Program-made: the position numbers and the translations under genes | Shown: in pieces, positions 34,554 to 42,957 of the stretch | Layout: each line of letters begins with the position of its first letter | How positions within the stretch are numbered: position 1 is the first letter of the stretch | From: Actinomycetota bacterium | Lineage (GTDB): Bacteria > Actinomycetota > Geothermincolia > Fen-727 > Anoxymicrobiaceae | Assembly: GCA_018831265.1 (NCBI GenBank) | Contig: JAHJCO010000048.1 | Span: 1-64,000 of the forward strand | DNA: 64,000 nucleotides | Reading direction: 5' to 3' | Notes under the pieces: generated by a model | Seen by the model: only the letters and a program-made list of their open reading frames with translations | The model's database searches: none | Told to the model about the DNA's origin: nothing

Positions 34554-35855
34554 GTGTTGAAGGCCGGGGAGCCGTCCAGGCGAACCGCTCTCGAGGCGAT
34601 CCTCGAGTACCATTCTCGAGGGACCTACATAGACGCGGCGCTAGCCGCCGTACTGCGGGACACCGGGCTCGACAGGCGGGACCGGGCCTTCGTCACCGAG
34701 CTGACCCTCGGCACCGTGAGGATGAAAGGCTACCTGGACTGGGCGATCGCCCACTTCTCCGACCGCGAGCCGTCCTCGATCGACGACCCTCTCCTCTGGG
34801 TGCTGAGGCTCTCCGCCTACCAGGTGCTCCTCATGGACGTGCCTGACCACGCCGCCTGCGACACCGGGGTCTCGCTGGCCGCCTCAATCGCGGGCAGGGG
34901 CGCGGGATCGTACGCGAACGCCGTGCTCCGGGCGCTGGTCCGAGGCCGAGAAGGCCTGGTGCTCCCCGACAGGGATGCCGAGCCCCTGCGCTACCTGGAG
35001 GTGCACTACTCCATGCCCCCCTGGATATGCGGCCTGTTTGCAGACGAGCACGGCCTGGACAGGGCCGAGTCGCTCCTGGCCGCCTCGAACGTCCAGCCGC
35101 CCGTGACCCTGCGATGCAACCTTATGCGGACGACACGCGAGGAGATGCTCGAGAGGCTGGAGGCCTCGGGCGCCCTGGCCGAGCCGGCTCCGCTGGTCCC
35201 GGAGGGGATACTGGTCCGTAAGGGTGGAAGCCCCGCGCTTCTCCCGGGTTACGACGAGGGGCTTTTCGCCGTGCAGGACCAGGGCTCGATGATGGTAGGG
35301 CGCCTGGTGGCCCCGGAGCCCGGTATGAGGATCCTGGACCTGTGCGCGGCCCCAGGCGGCAAGGCAAACCACATGGCCGAGCTCATGGAGGGAAGGGGAG
35401 AGGTGCTGGCGCTGGACTGCGACCCGATTCGGTGTGAGATGGTCGCCGAGACGGCGGCGCGCCTCGGCAACACCATAGTACGAACGGAAGTGATGGACGC
35501 TCTCGAGGTGGACCCGGAGAGACTGGGCACCTTCGACCGCGTCCTGCTGGACGCGCCCTGCAGCGGGCTGGGCACCATGGCCCGCAGGGCCGACCTGCGA
35601 TGGCGCAAGGAACGCTCCGACGTCGCCCGTCTTGCCGCCATCCAGTCCGACCTGCTCGATGCGGCGTCCCGCATGGTCGCCGACGGAGGGGTCCTGGTCT
35701 ACTCGACCTGCACGATCTCCCGCGCGGAGAACGAAAACGTCGCCTCGTGCAAAAGGGTCAGGCACTATTGCACCAACGGCGAAGAGTTCACCTACGTAAT
35801 GCCCGACACTGACAGGTGCGACGGGATGTTCATCGCCCGCTTCGCCAGATCATGA
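34554..35855 (+). CDS. rsmB: 16S rRNA m5C967 methyltransferase, carrying a repeat insert
   Basis: A 433-residue protein with an N-terminal NusB-like RNA-binding domain (about residues 10-135) and a Rossmann methyltransferase domain. The SAM motif LDLCAAPGGKANHMAEL and the two catalytic cysteines, in LLDAPCSGLGTMAR and VYSTCTISRAENENV, are intact. The C-terminus is odd: after ENENVAS, 27 bases (35747-35773) are a copy of the window-wide hairpin repeat, read through as CKRVRHYCT. The expected ending resumes as TDRCDGMFIARF. Fewer residues than usual lie between these points, so the repeat may have replaced part of the gene. The start is GTG 34554. Confidence 0.93.
   Translation: MLKAGEPSRRTALEAILEYHSRGTYIDAALAAVLRDTGLDRRDRAFVTELTLGTVRMKGYLDWAIAHFSDREPSSIDDPLLWVLRLSAYQVLLMDVPDHAACDTGVSLAASIAGRGAGSYANAVLRALVRGREGLVLPDRDAEPLRYLEVHYSMPPWICGLFADEHGLDRAESLLAASNVQPPVTLRCNLMRTTREEMLERLEASGALAEPAPLVPEGILVRKGGSPALLPGYDEGLFAVQDQGSMMVGRLVAPEPGMRILDLCAAPGGKANHMAELMEGRGEVLALDCDPIRCEMVAETAARLGNTIVRTEVMDALEVDPERLGTFDRVLLDAPCSGLGTMARRADLRWRKERSDVARLAAIQSDLLDAASRMVADGGVLVYSTCTISRAENENVASCKRVRHYCTNGEEFTYVMPDTDRCDGMFIARFARS
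35747..35773. repeat. 27-nt hairpin repeat inside rsmB
   Basis: Arms GTGCAAAAG and CTATTGCAC (8 of 9 pairing) enclose the core GGTCAGGCA. It is in frame with the host gene, contains no stop codon and has the same core as the units at 8669, 8706 and 4185. Confidence 0.9.
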
Positions 35856-35930
35856 GTGAGCGCGGTCAGCTCAGTTCTGGTATCGTTTGGCGGTGGGACG
35901 GGCAGGTAACGTACGAGCGGCAGTGGAGCT

Positions 35931-36593
35931 ATGAAGTACGCACTATTCTCCGACAACTCCGAATACTCGACGGACCTCTCCTCTGAGATGAGGGACAGGG
36001 GTGACGCCGTCGTGGCGTTCGAGCGGGCGGACGAGCTCGGCGCGATGCTCGACGAGACCTTCGACGCCATCGTGGTCCTGAACCCCGGCATACATCAGCT
36101 GCGTGCCATAAAGGATCAGACAGACAGGGCGGGGGGAATGGTCTCGCGCGTACCCCTGGTGGCCGCCCTCGGTCATCTCGAGGCGCTGGAAGAGTCGGAG
36201 GCCCTCCAGAAGACGGACATCCTCCTGGTGAGGCCGGGCGGATGCCTGGAGCTGGAATGCAGGGTGCGAGTAGTGGGGCTGAGGCGGGGCGGGCGGGGCA
36301 ACCTGCTGAGCCACGGGGACCTCATCATCAACCTGGACTCGCGCCAGGTGCTCGTCGAGGGCAGGCCCGTGGACCTGACCTACAAGGAGTTCGAGCTGCT
36401 GAAGACGCTCGCCGCCACGCCCGGCCGCGTCTACTCCCGGGAAGACCTGCTGCGCGGCATCTGGGGTTTCGAGTACTTCGGCGGGACCCGGACGGTGGAC
36501 GTGCACGTGCGGCGCGTGCGCTCCAAGATCGAGGCCACGGGACGGTTCATCGAGACCGTCCACGGCGTCGGCTACCGCTTCATCAGCCGGTAG
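35931..36593 (+). CDS. OmpR-type regulator with atypical receiver, GlnR-like
   Basis: A 220-residue protein with a receiver-like N-terminal domain and an OmpR/PhoB winged helix at about residues 125-220 (VDLTYKEFELLKTLAATPGR, YSREDLLRGIWGFEYFGG, TRTVDVHVRRVRSKIE). In the receiver, the usual phospho-aspartate strand reads FDAIVVLNPGI, with Asn where Asp is expected, and the N-terminal acidic pair is FSDNSE. Phosphorylation by a kinase is therefore unlikely. Actinobacterial GlnR proteins are orphan regulators of this type and control glnA. This gene lies 95 bases before glnA, with a GlnR-box-like repeat between them. Confidence 0.85.
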   Translation: MKYALFSDNSEYSTDLSSEMRDRGDAVVAFERADELGAMLDETFDAIVVLNPGIHQLRAIKDQTDRAGGMVSRVPLVAALGHLEALEESEALQKTDILLVRPGGCLELECRVRVVGLRRGGRGNLLSHGDLIINLDSRQVLVEGRPVDLTYKEFELLKTLAATPGRVYSREDLLRGIWGFEYFGGTRTVDVHVRRVRSKIEATGRFIETVHGVGYRFISR

Positions 36594-36625
36594 CGCCACC
36601 TTTCTTTACACTTATTTCACCACCC

Positions 36626-36658
36626 GGAAACAATTTGGAAACAACCTCCCCCTAGAAT
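36626..36658 (+). promoter_or_regulatory. glnA promoter with GlnR-box-like direct repeat
   Basis: GGAAAC occurs twice (36626-36631 and 36637-36642), giving GAAAC-n6-GAAAC with an 11-base period. This matches the half-site spacing of actinobacterial GlnR boxes. A -10 element TAGAAT (36653-36658) follows, with the repeat over the expected -35 position. A regulator binding there could activate or block transcription of glnA. Confidence 0.55.
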
Positions 36659-36688
36659 CTGCGTAAGAGTAAACAAAAAGGAGGAGTC

Positions 36689-38026
36689 ATGGCAGACAGC
36701 CCCGAGAAAGACTACGTGCTCGAGGCGGTACGGGAGCACGACGTCAAGTTCATCAGGCTCTGGTTCACCGACATCCTTGGAATCCTGAAGAGCTTCGCCA
36801 TCACCCGGGAGCAGCTGGACGAAGCCCTGGAGGACGGCATGGGGTTCGACGGCTCGAGCATCGAGGGTTTCGCGCGAATAGACGAGAGCGACATGATCGC
36901 CCAGCCGGACCCTTCCACCTTCGCCATCCTGCCCTGGCGGCCCAGCGGCCACAGCGCCGTAGCCCGGATGTTCTGCGACGTGCTCCAGCCCGACCGCAGC
37001 CCTTATGACGGCGATCCCCGCTACGCCCTCAAGAGAAACCTGAAGAAGGCGCAGGACCTCGGGTACACCTACTACGTGGGCCCGGAGCTCGAGTACTACT
37101 ACTTCGCAAACGCCACCCGCCCGCCGGAGGTGCTGGACACCGGTGGTTACTTCGATCTCACCCCGCTCGATCTTGCATCCGACCTGCGCAGGGAGACCGT
37201 GCTCACCCTCGAGGAGATGGGTATCGGGGTGGAGTACAGCCACCACGAGGTCGGCCCCAGCCAGCACGAGATCGACCTGCGCTACACGGACGCGCTGCAG
37301 ATGGCCGACAACGCCATGACCTACCGCCTGGTGGTCAAGGAGGTGGCCATGAAGGCGGGAGTGCACGCGACCTTCATGCCCAAGCCCCTCTTCGGCGAGA
37401 ACGGCAGCGGCATGCACACGCATATGTCCCTGTTCAAGGGCGACAGCAACGCCTTCTTCGATCCCAAGGACGAGTACTTCCTCACGGGAGAGGCCAAGGC
37501 GTTCATCGCCGGCCTCATGAAGTACGCGCCCGAGATCTGCCTGGTCACCAACCAGTGGGTCAACTCCTACAAGAGGCTGGTACCCGGCTACGAGGCTCCC
37601 GTCTACATCTCCTGGGCCAGGCGCAACAGGTCCGACATGATCCGGGTTCCCGTCTACAAGCCGGGCAAGGAGAAGTCCACCCGGGTCGAGTTCCGCTCGC
37701 CGGACCCCGCCTGCAATCCCTACATGGCGTTCGCGGCCATGCTGGCCGCCGGTCTCAAGGGCATGGAGGAGGGCCTCGAGCTCGCCGAGCCGATAGAGCG
37801 CAACATCTACGAGATGGGCGAGGACGAGCGCAAGAAGCTGGGCATAGAGAGCCTGCCGGAAGACCTCTGGGAGGCGATACGGCTGGCCGAGGGCAGCGAG
37901 CTGCTCAACGAGTGCCTCGGGGACCACATCTTCAACTCGCTCATAACCGACAAGAAGATCGAGTGGGAGAAGTACCGGGCCGTGGTCACCGAGTACGAGC
38001 TGGACAACTACCTGCCGCTGCTCTGA
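36689..38026 (+). CDS. glnA: Glutamine synthetase, type I
   Basis: A 445-residue enzyme that makes glutamine from glutamate, ammonia and ATP. MGFDGSSIEGFARIDESDM, the metal and substrate-binding GPELEYYYF, the ammonia-site loop VEYSHHEVGPSQHEIDLRY, KPLFGENGSGMHTHMS and NPYMAFAAMLAAG are all present. The length of about 445 is like the short GSI-alpha form of Bacillus and Thermotoga. No adenylylation-type insertion is apparent. It has GGAGGAG before the ATG. It precedes the HdrBC and glutamate synthase genes, forming a nitrogen assimilation cluster. Confidence 0.98.
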   Translation: MADSPEKDYVLEAVREHDVKFIRLWFTDILGILKSFAITREQLDEALEDGMGFDGSSIEGFARIDESDMIAQPDPSTFAILPWRPSGHSAVARMFCDVLQPDRSPYDGDPRYALKRNLKKAQDLGYTYYVGPELEYYYFANATRPPEVLDTGGYFDLTPLDLASDLRRETVLTLEEMGIGVEYSHHEVGPSQHEIDLRYTDALQMADNAMTYRLVVKEVAMKAGVHATFMPKPLFGENGSGMHTHMSLFKGDSNAFFDPKDEYFLTGEAKAFIAGLMKYAPEICLVTNQWVNSYKRLVPGYEAPVYISWARRNRSDMIRVPVYKPGKEKSTRVEFRSPDPACNPYMAFAAMLAAGLKGMEEGLELAEPIERNIYEMGEDERKKLGIESLPEDLWEAIRLAEGSELLNECLGDHIFNSLITDKKIEWEKYRAVVTEYELDNYLPLL

Positions 38027-38034
38027 CTGAGACA

Positions 38035-38057
38035 GGGGTCAGGCGGGATTCAAGTCA
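38035..38057. repeat. Half-copy of the GGTCAGGC/TTCAAGTC repeat
   Basis: GGGGTCAGGC followed by ATTCAAGTCA resembles one arm of the perfect inverted repeat at 4185-4231. No partner arm is visible nearby, so it may be a solitary remnant. It starts 8 bases after glnA. Confidence 0.65.
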
Positions 38058-38077
38058 TCCATATCGAGACCTTCGTG

Positions 38078-38103
38078 CGCCCCGGCTGCCACAGGCCGGG
38101 GCG
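38078..38103. terminator. GC-rich hairpin between glnA and hdrBC
   Basis: CGCCCCGGC and GCCGGGGCG pair over nine bases with an eight-base loop. No T-run follows, so it may be a pause or processing site and not a full terminator. It lies 52 bases after the glnA stop. Confidence 0.45.
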
Positions 38104-38155
38104 TCACTTCATGGAGTAGAGCGGTGGCGAGTGTCATAAAGGCTGCGGAAGACCT

Positions 38156-38166
38156 TATGCTACAAT
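38156..38166 (+). promoter_or_regulatory. Extended -10 element before hdrBC
   Basis: TATGCTACAAT contains TGC followed by TACAAT, an extended -10 form, 42 bases before the hdrBC start. No good -35 is seen. It suggests that hdrBC and the glutamate synthase genes can be transcribed separately from glnA. Confidence 0.45.
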
Positions 38167-38207
38167 TCGTTAGAATCTGACAGGGTCGTAAGAGGTCTGA
38201 AGGTGCC

Positions 38208-39551
38208 GTGAAGGACTACATCTTCTTCTGGGGTTGTACCATACCGGGGCGTTTTCCCTTCCTGGAGAAGTCGCTCAGGCTGGTTCTGGGCGAGCTGGGT
38301 GTGCGCTTCCGCGAGATCGAGGGCTTCACCTGCTGCCCCGAGAAGTACCTGGTCGAGACCCTGTCCGAGGAGGCCTGGTACCTGACCGCGGCGAGGAACC
38401 TGGCGCTGGCCGAGGCGGCGGGCGGCGACCTGCTGGTCGCCTGCAACGGGTGCTACGCCACGTTCCGCTCCGCCATCAGCGCCTTCGCGGCGTCCAGCGC
38501 GCTGCGGGCTCAGGTCGCCGAGCGCCTTGCCTCGGTGGGTCTCTCCTACAGCTTCAGGTCCTCCGTTCATCACCTGGTGGAGGTGCTCCACGACGGGATC
38601 GGGCCCGAGGTTATCGCGAGACGGGTCCTCAAGCCACTCGAGGGCCTGAGGATCGCGACGCATACGGGGTGCCAGCTCATGCGACCGTCCCCTACGGTCA
38701 GGGTGGACGATCCTTCCAGGCCCGAGAAGCTGGACCGCCTGGTGTCGGCACTCGGCGCGGAGAGCCTGGATTACAACACCAAGCTGCTCTGCTGCGGAGA
38801 GGCGCTCGGCCGGTCGGGAAATCAGGCCGAGTCGCTCGCGAACGCCCGGGTCAAGATACTGGAGCTGGAGCAGATCGAGACCGACGCGATGGCCGTGGTC
38901 TGCCCGGCCTGCTTCGGGCAGTACGAGACCCAGCAGGTGGTGATGGGGAAGGAGCGGGAGGAGCCGGGGATACCGGTCTTCTACATCACTGAGCTGCTCG
39001 GGCTGGCCCTCGGATTTACGGCGGAGGAGATGGGCCTGGACATGCACCGCGTGGACACCGCCCCGTTCTTCGAGCGCTGGTCGGAGCTGAGGCGGATGCG
39101 AGAGCTGGTGCCCCCGGAGTTCGACTACGGGGCGATGAAGACCTGCGTCGGCTGCGAATCGTGCTCCAACGACTGCCCGGTCACCCAGGTGGACGAGTCT
39201 TTCTCGGCGCACCAGGTGATCCGCGACATCCTGGCCGGCGACCTCGAGGAGGTGCTGGCGGGCGACGAGATATGGAAGTGCCTGGAGTGCGGGACCTGCA
39301 CGGAGCTCTGCCCGAACTACTTCGGGATGGTGAAGGTCTTCAAGGAAGCGAAGAGGATGGCGATCGCGAGGGGGTGCGCGCCCGCGGAGACCGCGCAGGG
39401 CATCGATATGTTCTGCAGCCGGGGCGTCCTGGGAAAGACCAGGGAGAGGGCGCGCGCGAAGCTCGGGCTCGGGCCGGTCAGCGAAGCGGGTTCCGAACAG
39501 CTGGCGCGGCTGCTGTCCGGCACGCTCGGTGTAAAGGACGAGGAGGAGTGA
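38208..39551 (+). CDS. HdrB-HdrC fusion, heterodisulfide reductase-like
   Basis: A 447-residue protein. The N-terminal part (to about residue 270) is HdrB-like, with two complete CCG cysteine clusters: C in FWGCTIPG, FTCCPEK and CNGC; then HTGC, LLCCGEA and VCPACFG. These bind noncubane 4Fe-4S clusters. The C-terminal part (from about 305) is HdrC-like, with CVGCESCSNDCP and CLECGTCTELCP. The order B-C is the reverse of archaeal HdrD (C-B). Its place between glnA and the glutamate synthase genes suggests it gives electrons to the synthase, in place of the NADPH subunit GltD. That is an inference. The start is GTG 38208. Confidence 0.9.
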   Translation: MKDYIFFWGCTIPGRFPFLEKSLRLVLGELGVRFREIEGFTCCPEKYLVETLSEEAWYLTAARNLALAEAAGGDLLVACNGCYATFRSAISAFAASSALRAQVAERLASVGLSYSFRSSVHHLVEVLHDGIGPEVIARRVLKPLEGLRIATHTGCQLMRPSPTVRVDDPSRPEKLDRLVSALGAESLDYNTKLLCCGEALGRSGNQAESLANARVKILELEQIETDAMAVVCPACFGQYETQQVVMGKEREEPGIPVFYITELLGLALGFTAEEMGLDMHRVDTAPFFERWSELRRMRELVPPEFDYGAMKTCVGCESCSNDCPVTQVDESFSAHQVIRDILAGDLEEVLAGDEIWKCLECGTCTELCPNYFGMVKVFKEAKRMAIARGCAPAETAQGIDMFCSRGVLGKTRERARAKLGLGPVSEAGSEQLARLLSGTLGVKDEEE

Positions 39552-39566
39552 GGAAGGTGCCAGCCG

Positions 39567-40679
39567 GTGTTCGGTGATCAGTACTCGAAATGGGTGGTGG
39601 ACAGGTGCCACGTCCCGGCGGCCTGTGGCCTGTCGGGGGTCATGAGCAGGGACGGCCGCCCGGTGAGCGGAGAGACCATCATCGAGTCGATGAGGGTCAT
39701 ACACGACCGTGGCAACGGCCTCGGTGGCGGCTTCGCGGGCTACGGCATCTACCCGGCGTTCAAGGATCTCTACGCCATGCACATCATGTTCGAGGATGAA
39801 GCGGGGAAGGCCGCCTGCGAGGAGCTGCTCACCGAGAACATGGAGCTTCAGGCCGGTGAGGAGATACCGGTCCAGCCCAACCCCGGGATAACGGACCCGC
39901 CTCTCCTGTGGAGGTACTTCGGCGTGCCTCGCGGCGAGAAACTCGCGGCCGGGGACGGCGCGGCCGACGACTTCATGGTCCGCCTGGTGATGAGGATAAA
40001 CACCACGGTGCCCGGGACCTTCGTGTTCTCAAGCGGCAAGAACATGGGTGTCTTCAAGGCGGTGGGGTTCGCCGAGGACGTGGGGGAGTTCTACCGGCTT
40101 CCCGATTACGAGGCCTACACCTGGATCGGGCACGGACGCTTTCCCACCAACACTCCCGGGTGGTGGGGAGGGGCGCACCCGTTCAACATCCTGGACTGGT
40201 GCGTCGTCCACAACGGGGAGATATCCTCCTACGGGATAAACAAGCGGTACCTCGAGATGTTCGGCTACGAGTGCACGCTGCTCACCGACACGGAGGTCAT
40301 GGCCTACCTGTTCGACCTGTTGATCCGCAGGCACGGCCTGCCTCTCGAGCTGGCCTGCAAGGTGATAGCGGCCCCGTTCTGGAAGGAGATCGACTCGGAC
40401 GAAGACACCGAGGAGGCCGGGCTCTACCGCGCCCTTCGCATAACCTACGCCAGTGCGCTGGTAAACGGTCCCTTCGCGGTCATAGTGGGTCACTCCCGGG
40501 GCATGATAGGGCTCAACGACCGGATAAAGCTACGCCCCCTGGTGGCCGCTGTGAAGGACGACCTTCTGTACGTCTCCAGCGAGGAGTCGGCGATCAGGCA
40601 GATCTGCCCACGCCCGGACCGGGTATGGGCCCCGGACGCCGGCGAGCCCGTCATCGGGGAATTGAGAGGTGATGCCTGA
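39567..40679 (+). CDS. Glutamate synthase, glutaminase (class II amidotransferase) subunit
   Basis: A 370-residue subunit, the GlxB or GltA-N type of archaeal-style split glutamate synthase. The catalytic cysteine is in AACGLSGVM at residue 20, preceded by a short extension FGDQYSKWVVDRCHVPA. As the nucleophile must be N-terminal, this extension probably acts as a propeptide, as in bacterial GltB. GHGRFPTNTPGWWGGAHPFN and NGEISSYGINKRYLE are typical of the glutamine-binding loop. It releases ammonia from glutamine for the FMN subunit. The start is GTG 39567, and the stop overlaps the next start (TGATG). Confidence 0.92.
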   Translation: MFGDQYSKWVVDRCHVPAACGLSGVMSRDGRPVSGETIIESMRVIHDRGNGLGGGFAGYGIYPAFKDLYAMHIMFEDEAGKAACEELLTENMELQAGEEIPVQPNPGITDPPLLWRYFGVPRGEKLAAGDGAADDFMVRLVMRINTTVPGTFVFSSGKNMGVFKAVGFAEDVGEFYRLPDYEAYTWIGHGRFPTNTPGWWGGAHPFNILDWCVVHNGEISSYGINKRYLEMFGYECTLLTDTEVMAYLFDLLIRRHGLPLELACKVIAAPFWKEIDSDEDTEEAGLYRALRITYASALVNGPFAVIVGHSRGMIGLNDRIKLRPLVAAVKDDLLYVSSEESAIRQICPRPDRVWAPDAGEPVIGELRGDA

Positions 40680-42181
40680 TGCCCGGCAACATGGTGACCT
40701 CCGAGTTCCTGGTCGACGTCGATCACCAGCGCTGCCGCAGGTGCAAGCGCTGCATCCTGAACTGCGGCTTCGGGGTCTTCGACTTCCAGAGCATGACCAC
40801 GGCCGACTCCTCGAAGTGCGTGGCGTGCCACCGCTGCGTGGTGTTCTGCCCCGAGGAGGCCATTACCATAAGGCGCAATCCCCTGGCGTTCCGCGAGCAC
40901 TCCTCCTGGGACGTGGACAAGCGCAAGGCGGTCTGGAAGCAGGCGCAGAGCCCGGGCATGATACTGACAGGGATGGGCAACGACCTGCCGTGGCTCAACG
41001 TGTTCGACCACCTGCTGATAGACGCCTGCCAGGTCACAAACCCGTCCATCGACCCCCTGCGCGAGCCCATGGAGCTGCGCACCTTCCTGGGCAGAAAGCC
41101 CGATAGGGTAGAGGTCGTCCCCTCCGACGGCGGTTACAGGGTCCAGAACCCGCCCGAGAACAATATAGAGCTGGACATCCCGCTGATATTCTCGGGTATG
41201 TCCTACGGGTCGGTCAGCCTGAACGTCCACAAGGCCCTGGCCATAGCCGCCGAGAAGCTCGGCACCGTGATGAACACGGGGGAGGGCGGGCTGCACCAGG
41301 AGCTGTACCCCTACCGCGACCACATCATCGTACAGTGCGCCTCGGGGCGGTTCGGGGTGCACTCCGACTACCTCAACGCGGGGGTGGCCGTCGAGATAAA
41401 GATCGGGCAGGGGGCCAAGCCCGGCATCGGGGGGCACCTGCCGGGGGAGAAGATCGGCCGCGAGGTCTCGGGCACGAGGATGATACCGGTGGGCACGGAC
41501 GCCCTGAGCCCGGCCCCTCACCACGACATTTACTCGATCGAGGACCTGCGCCAGCTTATCTACGCGCTGAAGGAGGCCACCGGCTACAAGCCGATCTCGG
41601 TCAAGATAGCCACCGTGCACAACGTGGCCGCGATAGCCAGCGGCATCGCGCGGGCGGGCGCCGACATAATCTACCTGGACGGGTTCAGGGGTGGCACCGG
41701 CGCGAGCCCGGCGGTGATACGGGACCACGTGGGCATCCCGGTAGAGATCGCCGTCGCGGTGGTCGATGCCCAGCTCCGAAGCGAGGGCATCCGCAACTGG
41801 GTTTCCATAATCGCGGCGGGCGGGGTACGTTCCAGCGCGGACGTGGCCAAGGCCATAGCCCTGGGCGCCGACGCCGTGGGTGTGGGCACAGCGGCCCTCA
41901 TCGCCATGGGTTGCAGGCTCTGCCAGAAGTGCTACACGGGCAACTGCTCCTGGGGGATAGCGACCCAGAAGCCCGAGCTGGTGGGCCGCCTGGACCCGGA
42001 CTGGGCAGCCGAGAGGCTGGTCAACCTGGTGAACTCCTGGAGCCTGGAGCTCAAGGAGGTCCTGGGCGCACTGGGGGTGAACGCCATCGAGTCCCTGCGG
42101 GGCAACCGCGAGCGCCTGCGGTCGCTGGGGCTCGACGCCGCGACCACCGAGATAATCGACGTAAAACCGGCCGGAAGGTAG
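40679..42181 (+). CDS. Glutamate synthase, FMN/ferredoxin catalytic subunit
   Basis: A 500-residue protein. Two 4Fe-4S motifs lie at the N-terminus: CRRCKRCILNCGFG and CVACHRCVVFCPEEA. The rest is the FMN-binding (beta/alpha)8 domain with GMSYGSVSLNVHKALAIAA, NTGEGGLHQELYP and GFRGGTGASPAVI. CRLCQKCYTGNCSWGIATQ provides the 3Fe-4S ligands. This matches the archaeal GlxC form, where ferredoxin domains take the place of the NADPH-dependent small subunit. It converts 2-oxoglutarate and ammonia into glutamate. The HdrBC protein upstream is a possible electron donor. Confidence 0.95.
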   Translation: MPGNMVTSEFLVDVDHQRCRRCKRCILNCGFGVFDFQSMTTADSSKCVACHRCVVFCPEEAITIRRNPLAFREHSSWDVDKRKAVWKQAQSPGMILTGMGNDLPWLNVFDHLLIDACQVTNPSIDPLREPMELRTFLGRKPDRVEVVPSDGGYRVQNPPENNIELDIPLIFSGMSYGSVSLNVHKALAIAAEKLGTVMNTGEGGLHQELYPYRDHIIVQCASGRFGVHSDYLNAGVAVEIKIGQGAKPGIGGHLPGEKIGREVSGTRMIPVGTDALSPAPHHDIYSIEDLRQLIYALKEATGYKPISVKIATVHNVAAIASGIARAGADIIYLDGFRGGTGASPAVIRDHVGIPVEIAVAVVDAQLRSEGIRNWVSIIAAGGVRSSADVAKAIALGADAVGVGTAALIAMGCRLCQKCYTGNCSWGIATQKPELVGRLDPDWAAERLVNLVNSWSLELKEVLGALGVNAIESLRGNRERLRSLGLDAATTEIIDVKPAGR

Positions 42182-42186
42182 GCGGG

Positions 42187-42957
42187 ATGGCTAGAGCACC
42201 TCAGATCAAGCAGGAAGAGGCGTGCGCGCGCCTGGATGCCACGGGCGTCTACTACCGCGAGCTGAACCAGAACGTGCGCGAGCTCATGGCGTCAGGGTGC
42301 CGCGACATAGTACTGGACGGGGTGAACGGCCAGAGATACATCGCCGACGGCCTGATGGAAGCCGTCAAGATAACCATAAACGGCGTCCCCGGAAACGACC
42401 TCGGGGCGTTCATGGACGGCCCGGTTTTGCTGGTGAACGACAACGCCCAGGACGGGGTCGGAAACACCATGAACAGCGGAAAGATAGTGGTGAAGGGGCA
42501 CGCCGGGGACGTGATCGGCTACGGGATGCGCGGCGGAAAGATCTTCGTCGGGGGCGACGTGGGCTTCCGCGTGGGAATACACATGAAGTCGTACAGGGAG
42601 CAGGTCCCCGTCATTGTGGTCGGAGGTCGCGCCGGGGACTTCTTCGGCGAGTACATGGCCGGCGGGCTGATGGTCCTGCTCGGTCGCGGCGGGGCTGACA
42701 GGCCGCTGGTGGGCGATTACCTCGGCACCGGGATGCACGGAGGCACCATCTACGTCCACGGCGAGGTCGCCGAGAGCCAGATGGGCGGCGAGGTGAGACG
42801 GTTTGACCTGGAGGACTCGGACCGGGAGTTCCTGCGGGGCATACTCGCCGAGTTCTCGGCCGACCTGGAAACCGACCTGGCAGACATCGAGGAGGACGCC
42901 TTCATGAAGCTGCGGCCGTTCTCCCACCGCCCCTACGGCAACATGTACTGTTATTGA
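42187..42957 (+). CDS. Glutamate synthase, GXGXG subunit
   Basis: A 256-residue protein made mainly of a right-handed beta-helix with GxxGxG repeats (NDNAQDGVGNTMNSGKIVV, GYGMRGGKIFVGGDVGFRV, GEYMAGGLMVLLGR, GTGMHGGTIYVHG). It corresponds to the C-terminal domain of GltB, a separate GlxD gene in archaea, and is structural in the ammonia channel. The ATG at 42187 has GGCGGG before it. The stop TGA is also the first three bases of a hairpin repeat, so the gene ends exactly at the repeat. Confidence 0.93.
   Translation: MARAPQIKQEEACARLDATGVYYRELNQNVRELMASGCRDIVLDGVNGQRYIADGLMEAVKITINGVPGNDLGAFMDGPVLLVNDNAQDGVGNTMNSGKIVVKGHAGDVIGYGMRGGKIFVGGDVGFRVGIHMKSYREQVPVIVVGGRAGDFFGEYMAGGLMVLLGRGGADRPLVGDYLGTGMHGGTIYVHGEVAESQMGGEVRRFDLEDSDREFLRGILAEFSADLETDLADIEEDAFMKLRPFSHRPYGNMYCY

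Noticed and set aside
41335..42186. Upstream extension of the GXGXG subunit into the FMN subunit gene
   Set aside because: It overlaps the FMN gene in another frame. The ATG at 42187 directly after the FMN stop is the natural start.
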